From Sipunculus nudus (lineage: Eukaryota; Annelida; Sipuncula; Golfingiida; Sipunculidae): DNA of 64,000 bases. The notes beneath the pieces are model-generated. The model was not told the origin of the DNA. It saw only the letters and a program-made list of their open reading frames with translations, and did not search any database. The stretch is from assembly GCA_026874595.1 (NCBI GenBank), contig CM049316.1, positions 30,857,339-30,921,338 on the forward strand, in the 5' to 3' direction. Both the position numbers and the translations under genes were made by a program. Positions within the stretch are counted from its first letter, which is position 1. Every line of letters starts with the position of its first letter. Positions 45,220 through 58,630 of this stretch are shown one piece after another.

Positions 45220-46719
45220 CTGGAATATAAGGGAGTACATGCAACAAAATCTTATACAGTAGGCATCCTTAAAGAAACATTCTCTAGTTGCATGACAAAA
45301 TAGGCTGTACACATCACATTCCTTCATCTTATTTAGTTCATAATCTCTAGAAAACCTTGTATCTGAAATATCAGTCATGACAGTTGAACCAGAACTCTAT
45401 TTTCAAATGTTCATAACCTGGTGTGGGAACAGGATAAGTGGCTTCTGTACAATACGTCGTAATTATCATCGGCCATTTTGTTGTTTTCAAGTATGATTGT
45501 ATGCGTCGAATGTACAGACATAACACACCTGTGCATTATGGCCAGTTGAGCACACGGGGCCCAGAAGTTGGGTGAAGGAATTATTTCTTAGATCTAAAGC
45601 GTTTTGTGATAGCTTTCTATGTTCATAAGTCTTTACCCAACTAGATTTATCTTCTTTAAAGCCATATATTCATCTGCCTTATTTGCATAATTTATGTGAT
45701 TTTTGGCTTTTTCTGGGTACATATTAATGGACTGTAGTTAATTTCTGCAAAAACTTTTCTTATAGTGCTACTGCAACTGATGCAGAAGCTTGTTTATCTA
45801 CAAGCTGTTAGTACATAGCACATTTGCCCATGTTGAAAAACAGAAAACCATGTGACACAAGTCAGTTGATTGTGTACTGGCTGTTGTTGGTGAGAATTTT
45901 TGGAACAACAGCTCAGGAATTTAAAAAAAAAAGAAGAAAAATGGCTGTTATGTCATAGGCCTAATAATCTGATGGAGCAGGAAAGTCACGTTTGCAAAAT
46001 AACCAATTATTTATTAAGATTAAGTTTGAGAGTACTTTTTTTTGTAGATAGGAAATTATTTTAAAAAAATCAACTATGAAAGCCTGATTATTGTAACAAA
46101 AATATCACAAAGATAAACGTATTAGTCTATTGATATTGTAAATAAATTCTTAGCAAAAAAATAATATTTATCAAAAATATATAAGAAAATAGAATTGCTG
46201 CAGTTCTGTGGTAAGCGTTATTCAAATATCAGCGACTGTAGATAGGACAATGAGATCAGGGGCCAGGTGCATGTGACAGTACCTAGGTACAGGTACTTGC
46301 GAAATGGCCTGGTACAGGTACAGCATTTTTGGAAAGTACCTAGGTACAGGTGCATTTTACAGATATATGAACTAATGATAAATGCATTATATATTATTGC
46401 TATATATGCAATAATAAGTTATAAAAGAATGGCAGAATATAATACATGCCTGGCAAATGTAAAGGATTGCCCTTAGTATGTGATAAATGAATGAAGCTGA
46501 TAAAGTTTACAAAGTTATTAATACAGAAATATAAAACTTTCATAATATGCCTATATTTCAAATCAAGTTTTGAGCTTTGGTGTAATGGTTTAAAATCAAA
46601 ATCTCTTTCGAGCACCACACTTTAAAGTAAAGAGGCTTAATAGCTTGACTGAAAGGGAAAATAATACAATCAATTTTATAGATAAACTTCATGACAATGA
46701 TACATACAACATTAGAAGT
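45220..46719. other. Region upstream of E1; start-codon exon not identified
   Basis: No ORF resembles the lysine/arginine-rich NSUN2 N terminus. A minus-strand ATGGCCGATGATAATTACG at about 45472 is followed by CACACCAG|GTTATG, but the phase does not fit E1. The true first exon may lie here, further upstream or outside the window. Confidence 0.45.
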
Positions 46720-49095
46720 AACTAGAATACGAGTAGTCGACAAGCGACTACATGTATCCGCCTAACTCAGAGTGGAACGGGTGAAGTGAGGCATGGATTG
46801 AGTGGCAAGGGGAAATAGAGTGAAGTGTTGCATATTAGCATGGATGTCTGCAGCAAAATTGTGTATGTAGGTTGCCCCACCTACCACAAAATCCAGAAAG
46901 CCGTCCAAGTTGTATACATATGCAAAATTTAAGGCAGATAAGTCAAACCACTACATGTATATGAGTGATTTTTGCCCTTGGCAGACAAAAAGATGGACGC
47001 TGTGCAAAAATGGTTGCAGGTGGCGCCACCAGTTTTGCGTATGATAAAGAGCTATGTGAGAACTAAACACATGCAAAACTTTGGCCCAATCGGTCAAACG
47101 GTTCCCAAGATATGAGCTTGGATTATCTGCTGCGTAAACTAGAATGTAGGTGGCGCCACCTGTCATAAAATCAAGAGAGCTGTCGGGGATGTATAAACCT
47201 GCAACATTTTAGGCAGATATGTCAAACCACTGCCGAGATATGAGTGATTTTATCCCATGGCAGACAAATAGAAGGGAGCTGTGCAAAAATGGTTGCAGGT
47301 GGCGCCACCAGTTTTGCGTATGATAAAGAGCTATGTGAGAACTAAACACATGCAAAACTTTGGCCCAATCGGTCAAACGGTTCCCAAGATATGAGCTTGG
47401 ATATCTGCTGCATAAACTAGAATGTAGGTGGCGCCACCTGTCATAAAATCAAGAGAGCTGTTGGGGATGTATAAACCTGCAACATTTTAGGCAGATATGT
47501 CAAACCACTGCCGAGATATGAGTGATTTTATCCCATGGCAGACAAATAGACGGGAGCTGTGCAAAAATGGCTGCAGGTGGCGCCACCAGTTTTGCGTATG
47601 ATAAAAAGCTATGTGAGATCTATACACAAGCAAAATTTTGGCCCAATCGGTCAAACGGTTCCCGAGATATGAGCTTGGATGTCTGCAGCGTAAACGTGAA
47701 TGTAGGTGGCGCCACCTGTCATAAAATCAGAAAAGCTATCCAGGATGTATATGCATGCCAAATTTCAGGTGAATTAGTCAAACCACTGCAGAGATACGAG
47801 TGATTATAACCCAAGGCAGATGAACAGATGGACACTGTGCAAACATGGCTGCAGGTGACACCACCATTTTTTGTGTATGTTATAAAGCTCTCCAAGGGCT
47901 ACATTTGTGCAAAAAAATCTTCCTGATCGGTCAAACGTTTCCCAAGATATGTGGGTCTATGTGTGGAAACAGATGCACAAACGGACGCAGAGCGCAGAGG
48001 AAAGGTCAGAGGTCAAAACAAAATTTGGGCGCAGCAGTTCACATGTGACCCAAACATAATCCTGGGTTTCATAAAATTCTGCCCAGCGGTTACGGAGGAG
48101 TTCTCCGGACACCTACGCGGTGGCGGCGGCGGCCTGAAAACATAGTATCCCCAAAACTCTGTTTTGGCGGATACAACAATAAACATGTTCATGGCAGAAA
48201 GGCACACTGAGGATGTTTGAGCACCTGCATGTAATGCATGTGCTGGGACTTTTTTCAATAAAATGGGAAGTTCTGCTTTTGTTTGGTGTATTTTGAGAGT
48301 TCAGTGATATAATATGTATTTTAATTGCTTCTACATTAATCCCACACAAATGCTTTTTTATACATACTAGACAACAGGTATCTACATGGGGCATAAAAGC
48401 AACACTGTCCATATCCTTTGCTCTGTACAATTTATATCTGTTAAAGGCCACCATGAACTTTGGTGTAGAAGCTTGAGTAGCTGGGTCACCATGCTACTAG
48501 CCCAAGCCCACTAAAGTTCAAAGGCTGCAGGGTTGAAAGCTTAGTAATTACCCCTAGCCCTGCCTGGTTTAGGTAACAACCATGACAGCTCAGTACCTTA
48601 CTTGACCAATCCTGATGTCCATATCCAGTATCTTACCTGTAATTCATATAACTGTGAATTGTGTACCTAGATTCAGGTACAAGTACCTGGCCCCAACCCT
48701 GTTCAGTGTACATACTAGCCAACTTTGGACATGGGGCATGTAGGCAACCCCCTGTATCTCTCCTTTGTTGGTTGCTGTAAACTTGTGCGGATAATATAAT
48801 GCTGCAATGAAATTCCTGTATAGAGGCTGGAGGTTGACCAGCTTGCTAGCCAGGTAGCTAGCTACAAAGGAAGCAGGGATGAATGCTTTGTAAGCGGTAC
48901 CCTTTATTATTACCCCTGCCTAAGATAGCAAACTGCCCTGACAGGGGTGAAAGTTTTGTCAAATTGACCTAAACCTGGTGTCCAGTTTTAAGTACCAGTA
49001 TCAAATTTGTACAGGTACTTAAGTTTCAGGTACTCTGAATTTTATACCTAGGTACAGGTACAAGTACCTGGCCCCAACCCTGGATGGGGTACAGG
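46250..49095. repeat. Scattered GGTACAGGTACCTAGG-type repeats
   Basis: GTACCTAGGTACAGGTAC-like words cluster at 46,270-46,360, 48,660-48,700 and 48,990-49,090, with GGCCCCAACCCTG beside two of them. A similar cluster (TACCTGTACCTGGGTACT) lies at 34,235-34,850. Probably the ends of one dispersed element family interrupted by other insertions; boundaries are not resolved. Confidence 0.5.
46720..48174. mobile_element. GGTGGCGCCACC repeat element (family R1), copy 2
   Basis: Starts AGTCGACAAGCGACTACATG, TATCCGCC; ends GAGTTCTCCGGACACCTACG, GGTGGCGGCGGCGG and CTCTGTTTTGGCGGATAC, so TATCCGCC/GGCGGATA lie near both ends. Interior: palindromes GGTGGCGCCACC at ~47018, 47148, 47297, 47425, 47574 and 47704 alternate 130 and 149 bp, i.e. 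a ~279-bp dimer repeated about 3.5 times, with diverged units outside. ORFs at 47522-48145 and on the other strand are repeat artefacts. Confidence 0.8.
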
Positions 49096-49194
49096 TAAAT
49101 TCAGCCCATTCCTAACCCGGCCAATACCAACCTGGCCAATTCAAATTACCAACTCGGCCCGTGAAATATACCAACTGTGCCTGTACCAAGACAA

Positions 49195-49612
49195 GCCTTG
49201 GGACACAGCATTGTAAAATGCTGTAATAAGTTCAAACTAGTGATAATTTAGTCACAGAATGCTAAAGGGACATTTTTTGGAAAAGAACAGTTGTGAGATG
49301 TGTGTTCCACTATGGCATCTTTTGATAGAATATATGCAAAATAATAATGACTTATGAATACGTATGTGTTACTAAATAAAACTTCTGGATCTTGTGAAAA
49401 AAAAGACCAGCCTTGGGACACAGCAAAGTTAAACGCTGTAATAAGTTCAAACCAGCAATAATTTAGTCAAAGAAAGCTAAGGGGACATTTTTTGGTAAAG
49501 AACTGTTGTGAGACGTGTGTTCCACTGTGGCATTTTTTGATAGAATACATGCAAAATACTTATGACTCATGTATTCTTGTGTTACTGAATAAAACTTCTG
49601 GATCTAGTAAAA
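49195..49612. repeat. Tandem duplication of a ~215-bp unit
   Basis: GCCTTGGGACACAGCA starts at 49195 and again at 49410. Both units contain AGTTCAAAC, GGGACATTTTTTGG, GTGTTCCACT and AATAAAACTTCTGGATCT. Identity is high but not perfect. AATAAA near each end on plus could be coincidence. No ORF. Confidence 0.8.
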
Positions 49613-49937
49613 AAAATGCTTAAGATTTATCCTTTACTACAGATTGGCTTATTGAAATCATAATATTTAAAATTAACTCTCTTGCCTACTCAAGTTAAGA
49701 TGGTATTATCAAATCTACAGAAGCCAATATATGAGTATACAATTGTTGTAAATGGTTGTAAACTAATGGAGATTTAGAGGAAGGTTTTTGCCAAGCCCTC
49801 TCTCATTCTGTTTCCACACATACACACACAAACAAAATACACAATATTTACCAAATCCATATTTTTATTTTAAAATGTATATATGGGTATAGTATTATTT
49901 ACCTTTCTTAATAATAATAAATAATTATAATAAAAAA

Positions 49938-52546
49938 CAAGGGACCTATGGGTCACGACGCTCAGCTGTTATATATGATAAAAAAATATTATTTAGAAAT
50001 GAGGCAAATGCTGGTTTTGTGTGGTAATAAATATAAGCTGTATTATGAGTTGTTGTTATTTAGCTTATGTATGATTTTGATAGTACCTTTGGAGACAGGG
50101 AAGAGGATTGATTTCATTTATTTTATTAACAAATGGAGTACTATTGTCTCACAGATTTTGACTTGGCCATATAACTTATAAGCAGAACATATAATATAAG
50201 AGTTTAACTATTTATTAAAAAAAATTACAAATATTGTCCCAAATATAATTTTTATAAAAAATAATAAGAGAATCATATGATTTTTTTAAATGAAATATAA
50301 CTGATATGATTATTAAAATAATATTAAAGAATATATTCATGAATGCATTCATGAATACATTTTAAAAGTATTTGCACGAGTATTCATATACTTTCATTTT
50401 TACCTGAATTCCTATTCTTTATGCAAGAAATTTTATAATGGAGTACATAATCATATTCGTATTTAAATACAATTACAAAGTATTCGCACCATGTCTGGTA
50501 TTTATTCAGTTTCACCAACCAATGATGTTGAGAATCCAGAATATACAAAATCCACACATTTAAATAATGATCATAAGTACCTGGTTTTATGGCTTTTTTA
50601 TTTATATTAAAAAATAACTGTAAAAAATTCATTTTGGACTAATTTCACATCAATGTACACACTAGACACAGTAGGAATCTAGATTAATATTATCAACTGC
50701 ATCTTTGTCTATCATTAATTTCCTTCATATGATCCCTAATGATTAGTAATGAATAATATGATTTACTTCTTTATCATTAAAATTGAACTAAAAAATGCCA
50801 TAGGTGACTGCATGGTGTTATTTGGAATATGTGACATTCTACCCATCGATACAAGATTCTTATATCATCAGTAACTGCAAGTTAATTTCCTGTTATTATA
50901 AACTAACAAATTCCTTTTCTATTTTTCTTTAATTTGTTATTAAAAACCAATAAAAATTTATTAATTTATTGTTTATTGTTATGTTGTTGGTTAAAACTAC
51001 TAGATGAGTTGGGTTGGACACCTGGATCAACTGTGGCTGGCCATAAGCTGCCTGGATTCCTGTATGCCTCGCCTCAAGCGTGCATAATCTGATGAAAGGT
51101 CAACAAGGTCAACATACAGGTGACTCAAGAGGGGCTGGAGAGAGCCAAAGTATGACAGGGTCTCATAAAAAACATTAATAAAAGCTACAATTTTTGGCAA
51201 ATTTCTTTCAGCTTTCTAAACTAAAAAGCTGAAATCCTAATGTGTGCATGATATGAAAATTATATCAACAGTGCTCACAGGACACAAACGTGCCATGGTC
51301 ACAGTTGGGCAAAATTTAAGATACTAATTTTATATTTATACTAATAACTTATAAAATTTGAAAAATTCAGAACTAATTTGAAAAAATTGAATCTTGATTA
51401 AATAATGTTACATCCCTGACAAAAAATCTCTAGCTTCAGCAATGCCCTTGTTAAGGGAGTAAATATATTTCTTGATTTTTTACAAAGTGCATTATGTTTG
51501 GGCCCATAACTTAAAACAATTACGCAATACTGACATCATTCTGGCATGTGCATAGAGAATGAAAAATATGTATATTATTTATGATTAAAGTCTGATCAGT
51601 GGTTTTGATATTAGGCAGTCTTGAAGTGTAACAATGGGTTTTAAATGGAAAAATGAAGTTTTTCATTAATATCTCGAAGGTATTAAGTCCTAGTGACCAA
51701 ATTCTTGGCATGGTAGGGGATTTTGGAGACATCTAACTGTATGCCGAATTTAAGGAACTAAGAGCTGAAGCTGGGGAGCTGAGCTCTTGCAAACTGCATA
51801 ACACTAGCTTGTGTAAACAATATGTTACATGGTGCTTGAAAACTTATTAAAATCTACAGTTTTTGATCAACTGGTTTCAAATTTTTGGTGTTAATAGTTG
51901 AAATGCTAACAAAAACATGCTGTGAAAATTAAATCCACAGTACTTACAGGAAAAAAACGTGCCATGGTCAAAGTTGGGCAAAATTTAAGGTACCAATATT
52001 TTATTTTTATTAATATTTTAGAAAATTTAAAAGATTTTCATCTAATTTTGGGTATACAATTTAATTTTGATTAATTAAAGTTATATTACTGGAAAAAAAG
52101 TCGATAGCTTTAACATTTCTTGTGTTAAGTGATCAAATATCTTTCCTGATTTTTTACAAAATGTATTATGTTTTGGCCCATAACTTTTTTAAATTAAATA
52201 ATACAGACATAATTTCTGGCATATACATAGGAACTATATATAGGAATATTTATGGTAAATATGAGGAAAAACAGATGAGTGGTTTTGATATTAGGCAGTC
52301 CTGAAGTGTGAAAATAGGTTTTTAATAAAAAATTGAGGTTTTTCCATAATTTCTCAAAGGAACGAAGTTGCAAAGACCCAGTTTTCGGCTTGGTAGGAGA
52401 TCTTGGGGACATCTAACATTATGCGGAATTTTGGATTCCTAGGTCTTACGGTTTCAAAACGTGCCACATCTACGGACGGACGGACGGACGACGGACAATG
52501 GACCACAACTATAGCTCAGATGACTTATAGTCAGCTGAGCTAAAAA
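49938..52546. mobile_element. Long non-coding element, family R3 copy 2
   Basis: Same ends as the 30-kb copy (CAAGGGACCTATGGGTCACG; TAGTCAGCTGAGCTAAAAA). The internal module again occurs twice, at about 51,304-51,740 and 51,970-52,450 (666 bp apart), with GACGGACGGACGGACGACGG just before the right hairpin. Short ORFs inside are not convincing. Confidence 0.75.
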
Positions 52547-52992
52547 TACTACAAAAATATTATATACTATTCAACATATATGCGCAACTTGTGAATATTT
52601 ATGTGTGTATCCTTAGACTGCACGCATGCAGTCTAAATATGTATATTAAGAATAAGTCTGTCCATTGAAACACACATGTTGTGCAAATACATGTAACTAA
52701 TAGGCCTATATTACATTTCATCACAACTATTTAGTATCTCCCTCTGGCAACATCAAAGGTTACATGATTATAAAGTTTATTGTAAAATTAATGTCATGTT
52801 TGTCAGTTTTTTAAAAATATTAACAATTCTTCACAGATATAATTTGATACCATACATGAAAGCTAATTTTCTTTCATCAAACACCTCAAGGTAAATCAAA
52901 CAGAAGAAAAAAGATACATTAATATAATAAAACCATAGCTGAGCAAATTTGGTACCCCAAAAATGATGGTAGCCCTACCCCTAAAAAAATTA

Positions 52993-53092
<100 letters not shown>

Positions 53093-53285
53093 TACTGACA
53101 CATACCAAACTGCAGCACCTCAGATGATAAAATTATCAAAAATTATCTCATTTATAAATGTCACAGGTGAAACAAATATTTACAAGTAAAATTAGTTCTC
53201 ATTCCTGTTTGATCTCTCTCTAATGGCAAAATTAAAATCTGAATAAAAACAAAGTATTGGGATTAGATATGTTGTGAATTTCCAT

Positions 53286-53296
53286 ATTATAATATA

Positions 53297-53338
<42 letters not shown>

Positions 53339-53342
53339 TATC
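53286..53342. repeat. Short (TA)n/(ATAAT)n tract
   Basis: AT-only simple repeat about 200 bp from the longer TA tract. Confidence 0.9.
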
Positions 53343-55136
53343 AACATAAATTGATTCATGTTTTTGTATAGACAAGGTCCAGGTACTGGCCTGGTTGCAG
53401 TGTTGCTCCTAGGCATGAAAAGCAAAGGGACATTGGGCCCCTTAATGTAATTTCTGGGGGACAAACCAAAATTAGGTGGGGACACAGTCTTCGAAACAAA
53501 ATATAATCTTAAAAAAACCTATGTAATGTGAAAGAAGTATGTTTTGGTAATTTTGAAATGATTAAAAAATATTTTTAAAGTTTTAAATGTTTTACATGTC
53601 ATAACTTTTAAGTCGTCATAAAACTGAAGGCAAAAGAATTCATGTCTCAGTATCAACCTTTCCGGTACATCGATGTACAGATGGCAAACAGGTGACATAC
53701 AATCATATTCATTGCTAATTGAGGAATCACGCAACAACTGGTGCCATTCAAAGTGGCAAATCAGTATCGAAACTTATTGTTGTGAATAACTTAATACGGA
53801 TATGGACATGCACATTTAGACAAGGTTTTAAGTTTACTTCATTCACTGTCGATAAATTTTATAAGGATAGATTATTCAGAAAGTCGGCTGTGCTAGCGAA
53901 AGTTGCCGTGGTACGATGCAAGTCTGTTGAATTGCCGTCAACATATTACATAACTGTTTGTATGAAACTATGAAAGGAATAAACGTCTAAATTTCTGTTC
54001 TCAGTACAACTAAAACTGTGTCATTTATGTGCAGGCTGTGCTTGGCAACAATGCTAGGCCTACATGTCATCCCGGAGAGTTTGCGGCCGGCGCTGCATTA
54101 TTATAATTTTTGGGCAAGTATCAAAAGACCAGAGATCACAATTTCTTTTAAAAAAAATAAAACATTCAAACTCGAACTATTTTTAACAGAAACTGAATGT
54201 TTCTGTAGTATATACCTGGTTCCTTAAATTTTTGTGTTAGCCTATACGTATACATAGCCGTGGAAACGATGTCAGCTTAACCAGGTAAATATGCTGCCGG
54301 CAGCAGCTTTACCTACTTGTTTGACCAGTAACAAACGATTAAATGTCCATATTACTGGTCCGAGTAAAAGTAAAACAACCAACAACAAAACAGTTGGGTT
54401 CTTCTAAGTTATATAATTTACATATCAATTACACTGCAAGATTGAGTCATTCAGACAGGAGAAACATCGCAATCTCGGCGAAGTATATTCTCAGGCTCGG
54501 GCTTCTTTACATACTGGGAAACAGAGAGGTCACGTGTCCATGAGGCTTGAATATTATGAGGGAATTCCTATTCAAATGATGGTTATATGTCTATGATTCA
54601 AATTTAATGTTCGGTCCAGAATAAAAATATGCAAATATAAAAAAGAGCGGCTGTCGGTTGGCTGGTCTGCCGTGAAATGGTGTCACGACAGACTACTCAC
54701 TCGGGAGTCCAATGCGTATCCAACAGCGCCAGGAAAGACGAGTTGAAGGGCTTGGAAATCTGGGCGTATTAAAGTCTATTGTCCAAAAATAATACCAGTG
54801 ACTGACAATAGATGTTGCTAGTATATTTTAGTGTGTTGGTTGCACAGATAGCCCCCCTGTAGATAAAGTGGAGAGTTAAAGAGGCAATATTTGTGGGGGC
54901 GTTTGACGATGTACATATAAAGGTAAACATTATGAAATGGCCTAAAAAATAGGAAAACATGATAATAGCATAAAACTTGCTGCATTATTAATGGTTTTGT
55001 AAATTATTATTATTATTCAGTGAAATAAATGTTAGACCATATTATATAATAAAAAAAAAATTATCAGTTGCCTGCTGGCCTCATTTTGTAATCAGGTAAT
55101 CATGTGACCAGGGGGTAATTGTTCTAAATTGAATAG
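53343..55136. other. No gene seen; more GC-rich stretch
   Basis: The segment 53,890-54,760 has noticeably more CpG than its surroundings (for example GTTTGCGGCCGGCGCTGC near 54,081), which could mark a promoter. Short ORFs there show no domain. Confidence 0.4.
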
Positions 55137-55511
55137 GTGCATTTGGCAGTTATATTAGAACATTATATTAGAGTACGATCAACAATGGTGGAGGGACGAC
55201 CTGGTACCTCGTTACGAGAAAAATTAGAGGGTATTACAAGATGCCATGTAGGTGAGAAATCCTGTAAACGGACCTTAGAGGACGTGGAAGCGGATAGGGC
55301 CCGCAAACATAGAGGACCACGGGCAAGGAAAATATTGAAGAAAATACGAGAGGAGGGACAGGTGTGTGAAAGGTCATTAGTACCGAGCAGTACAGTTGCG
55401 TGTGCTGAGACTGTATCTAACGTCCGGTCGGTGTGTGTAATTACAGAGCCTGTTTTCACAGCAGAGGCTAGTGCACATATAGCAGCAGAAGTTACAGGAA
55501 AGGTGGTGTAG
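55137..55511 (+). CDS. Unrecognised basic ORF upstream of Merlin transposase
   Basis: 124 codons; a second Met at 55185 (MVEGRPGTSLREKLEG) may be the better start. Rich in Arg, Lys and Glu (RARKHRGPRARKILKKIREE) with few hydrophobic segments and no domain I recognise. It ends 27 bp before the transposase-like frame and could be part of the same element, a 5' exon, or chance. Confidence 0.3.
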   Translation: MHLAVILEHYIRVRSTMVEGRPGTSLREKLEGITRCHVGEKSCKRTLEDVEADRARKHRGPRARKILKKIREEGQVCERSLVPSSTVACAETVSNVRSVCVITEPVFTAEASAHIAAEVTGKVV

Positions 55512-55537
55512 ACAGAGAGTTAAATCATGTTACCCAT

Positions 55538-56454
55538 ACAAAATTGATGCGTGACATTTTGGTATCAAAAGAATGCACAATAAACTGGCTTATGGAGCAC
55601 GACACAATAGTGAAAAATCGCATTTGCCCTGTTTGTAAGAACTAGATGCATTTAGTAACAGTAACGAGCACTGATTACAGTGATCGTTATCATAGGCGAT
55701 GTAAAAAAAAACATCCAACTCCACATGATATGAAACTGTCATTACGACATGGGACATGGTTTTAGTTATCCAAACTGACACTAGAGGAGGTGTTAGAAGT
55801 GACATATTTATGGTGTACAGGACAGTCACATAACCAAGTCCTGTATGAGACAGGTGCGAGTCCCAATACTATTGTGGTCTGGTCTTCTTTTTGTAGAGAA
55901 GTGTGCGAGGAGACTCTCTTAAGAGAAAGTAGAGAAGGGGTGCAGATCGTGGGCCAATTGTTACAGTAGAAATAGATGAAAGTAAATTTGGAAAAATGCA
56001 AAAATCACAGAGGACATCACGTAAAAGGGGGGTGGGTCTTTGGAGGTCGGGAGAGAGATAACAAAGAAAAGATGTTTATGTTCGTAGTTCCAGACCGAAG
56101 CTAAGATACTTTGATTCCTCTGATACAGAAGCACATCGCCCGGGGATCAATAATACACTCAGACAGTTGGAGGTCATATGACAGGCTGAAAGATTTAGGC
56201 TACATTCACCAGATGGTGAATAAGAGTGTGACATTTAATAATCCCGAGACAGGACGTCACACGAATGCTATCGAGGGTACCTGGCAAAAGATAAAACATG
56301 GTCTGACAATGCAAAAAATGGGTGTAAAACAGGAATATCTAATGGGCTACCTCAGTGTCTACATGCGGCGAGGGTGGAATATTGGAGGGGATTTGTTCAA
56401 TGGGAATATATACAATGGGAACTGTGGTCTTGGCAATTGTAAATTTTGTGGTTG
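55538..56454 (+). pseudogene. Degenerate Merlin (IS1016/ISXO2-like) transposase
   Basis: Nearly continuous frame broken by in-frame stops (TAG 55643, TAG 55763 region, TAA ~56102) and a short frame slip around 55,960-55,995. N terminus: a zinc-binding-like CPVCKN...RRCKKKH. Middle: FCREVCEETLLRE. The catalytic triad of the DDE fold is visible: D in VEIDESKFG (read in the slipped frame), D in IIHSDSWRSYD, E in NAIEGTWQKIKHG. WVFGG and HTNAIE are family hallmarks. Merlin is a cut-and-paste DNA transposon of animals. Terminal inverted repeats were not located. Confidence 0.88.
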
Positions 56455-56459
56455 ACTGA

Positions 56460-58375
56460 TTTTTGGAACCGTGGATGAGTTGTACATAGCATTGATTTTG
56501 TAACAGTTCAGGTATGTACATGTTATCAAAATATTATTTACAGTGATCATACCGGTTGGAATAAAGACAAGTGAGAAAATATAACCTTGAAATGTAATGA
56601 TACACAAATTAGACAGGAATTTAGTGCTAGACTGCTAGACACTTAATTATGATTGTTATTGAAATGCATGACGTGTCGGTATGACAGGTGCATTTATTGT
56701 AATGGTCTGTTGAAATGCATGTAAAGGGGATTTCCAGAATTGCGCAACGTATTGCTAGCCTGTGTTATACGTGGGCAGGTTAACAACGGAAAGCGGGAGC
56801 ATAGTTTGTGCGGAGAAGCAAAAGGGGATTTCCAAAAGGTCATTGTTGGCGGTGATTGGTGAAAAGAGAGTCATTAAGTTCATTTACGTAGGTGGACTTA
56901 ACTACATGGTAAAAATGAGAGGTCTTGTTAGCAAAGTGGTATTACAAGCGTAGCATATGATTGGTGTTCCTGTGGCCGACCTGACCTATATGGGGACTTC
57001 CAGATTTTATTTCTTGGCATTGTGTTGGCTTATGCGGTTTGAAATTAAAAGAATAAATAAAGATAATATTATAGAAATAATTGAAAACATAGAATATATG
57101 AATAATATAGGCCTGATATTTATGCATATCTTTGTTGCAGATAGTTTACCGTTAAGTTGACAAGTTTGTGTTGAGTAAGATTATATTCAACATGGCGTCT
57201 GGCCTGTGAGAGTTTAAGTAATGTGGATTTGATATGTACACATCTGCCTGGTGGAGGGAATATCTGAGTATATGGTAAGAGCATACGTATATTCATAATC
57301 TTGACTGATAACTATACTCTATAGTCATGTACATGAATACAACATATTCGCATATATTTTCCGCCTGTTATGGTGGAGCCCGCGTTCTACAGTGGTACCA
57401 CTTCCTGAAATGACAGTATTATCTGTTGACACTTTTCTCTGCCGGATATACGGTTTTTCGGATAATGTGGTGTTTGGATAAACGCCATTATACTGTATTG
57501 ATATTAACAGTTAATAATAATATGATATTATTTATGATGAAGACAGATGGACAACATTGGAAAATCTGTATGGTATACCTTTCTTGCCTTCCAGGACCGT
57601 TTCCGCGGCATTGTGGAGAGACTGCAAAGTGTTGTCTGAATGGGCTCGATACAGATCAAACTTCCTTGGTTTCCACGTAAAGATGTTAGTAGTGCTTTCT
57701 TTACAACAAGCATGCGATGCATGCACTCTTCTAAGTTCTAGTGGCCGGATACGCACATGGTTTTTATATGAAACGGCAAAATATAAGGCAGCTGAATTTC
57801 ATGATTTACCAGGTTGATTTTTCTGACACCAGATGGCGCACTTGAACGTGTTTTGGTTTCAACCGCAGTACAAACGGTTTAACATGTTGTAACTTAAGTG
57901 TTTGGGTATATCTCAACGTCGTTCGTTTGTTTCTTTTCATCCCAGTTTTTTACTTGATGTTAATAATACAAGGTCAATTTACTGCTCAAAATATTTTTCG
58001 AAAACAAGAATGTATCGAATGATATATTTATAAATATTTAATTATGGATGAATTAATTATACCGTGTTTGCGCACAACTTTGCTATTAAATTAATTATGA
58101 CCGGGGTCGCAATACATTGGCTGTAAATATAAAAGAGTTTTATGAAATACATTTAAGACTGGTTCCTGCAGAATTTAATTAGGCTTCCTTCTTGTATGTA
58201 AGAATGGCCCCGGCGAAATCATTAGACCTATGAAGTTGTGGCTCTGTAATGTGCGTTTACAGCAGAGCCACAACTGGGTCTATTGAATCATATATGTCAA
58301 CAATCACTTTTATCAACAAACTATTTGCATATTTATACGCACGGCGAATAAGAATGAATTACAATAGGCCTACAA
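56460..58375. other. No gene seen
   Basis: Short ORFs on both strands without recognisable domains. ATACGGTTTTTCGGATAATG-type text near 57,448 and GTGGCTCTG/CAGAGCCACAAC (58,240 and 58,262) are small inverted-repeat features, likely transposon remnants. Confidence 0.45.
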
Positions 58376-58412
58376 TACGGTGGCTCGTATAGGACATGCA
58401 CAAAATTATTTT

Positions 58413-58630
58413 TTATCTCGTTCCCACGCGATAGTATCTGGTGGCCACGCGATAATTATCTCGTTCCCACGCGATAGTATCTGGTGGCCACGCGATAATT
58501 ATCTCGTTCCCACGAGATAGTATCTCGTGGCCACGCGATAATTATCTCGTTCCCACGCGATAGTATCTCGTTCCCACGCGATAATTATCTCGTTCCCACG
58601 CGTTAGTATCGTGTGGCCACGCGTTAGTAT
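58413..58630. repeat. Left arm of the fold-back element
   Basis: Minisatellite alternating ATCTCGTTCCCACGCGATA and GTATCTGGTGGCCACGCG-type modules of ~16-18 bp; each half-module is itself partly palindromic (CGCGATAATTATCTCG). Confidence 0.9.

Noticed and set aside
45380-45490. ATGGCCGATGATAATTACG... as the NSUN2 start exon
   Set aside because: Its donor CACACCAG|GTTATG leaves two bases of a codon, but E1 starts in phase 0; the peptide is also unlike known NSUN2 N termini.
47522-48454. ORFs of 64-113 codons on both strands in the R1 element
   Set aside because: Different units of the same repeat are open in different frames and the peptides are not conserved between units.
55163-55459. Minus-strand 98-codon ORF
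   Set aside because: No domain; antisense to the upstream basic ORF, which has no stronger support itself.
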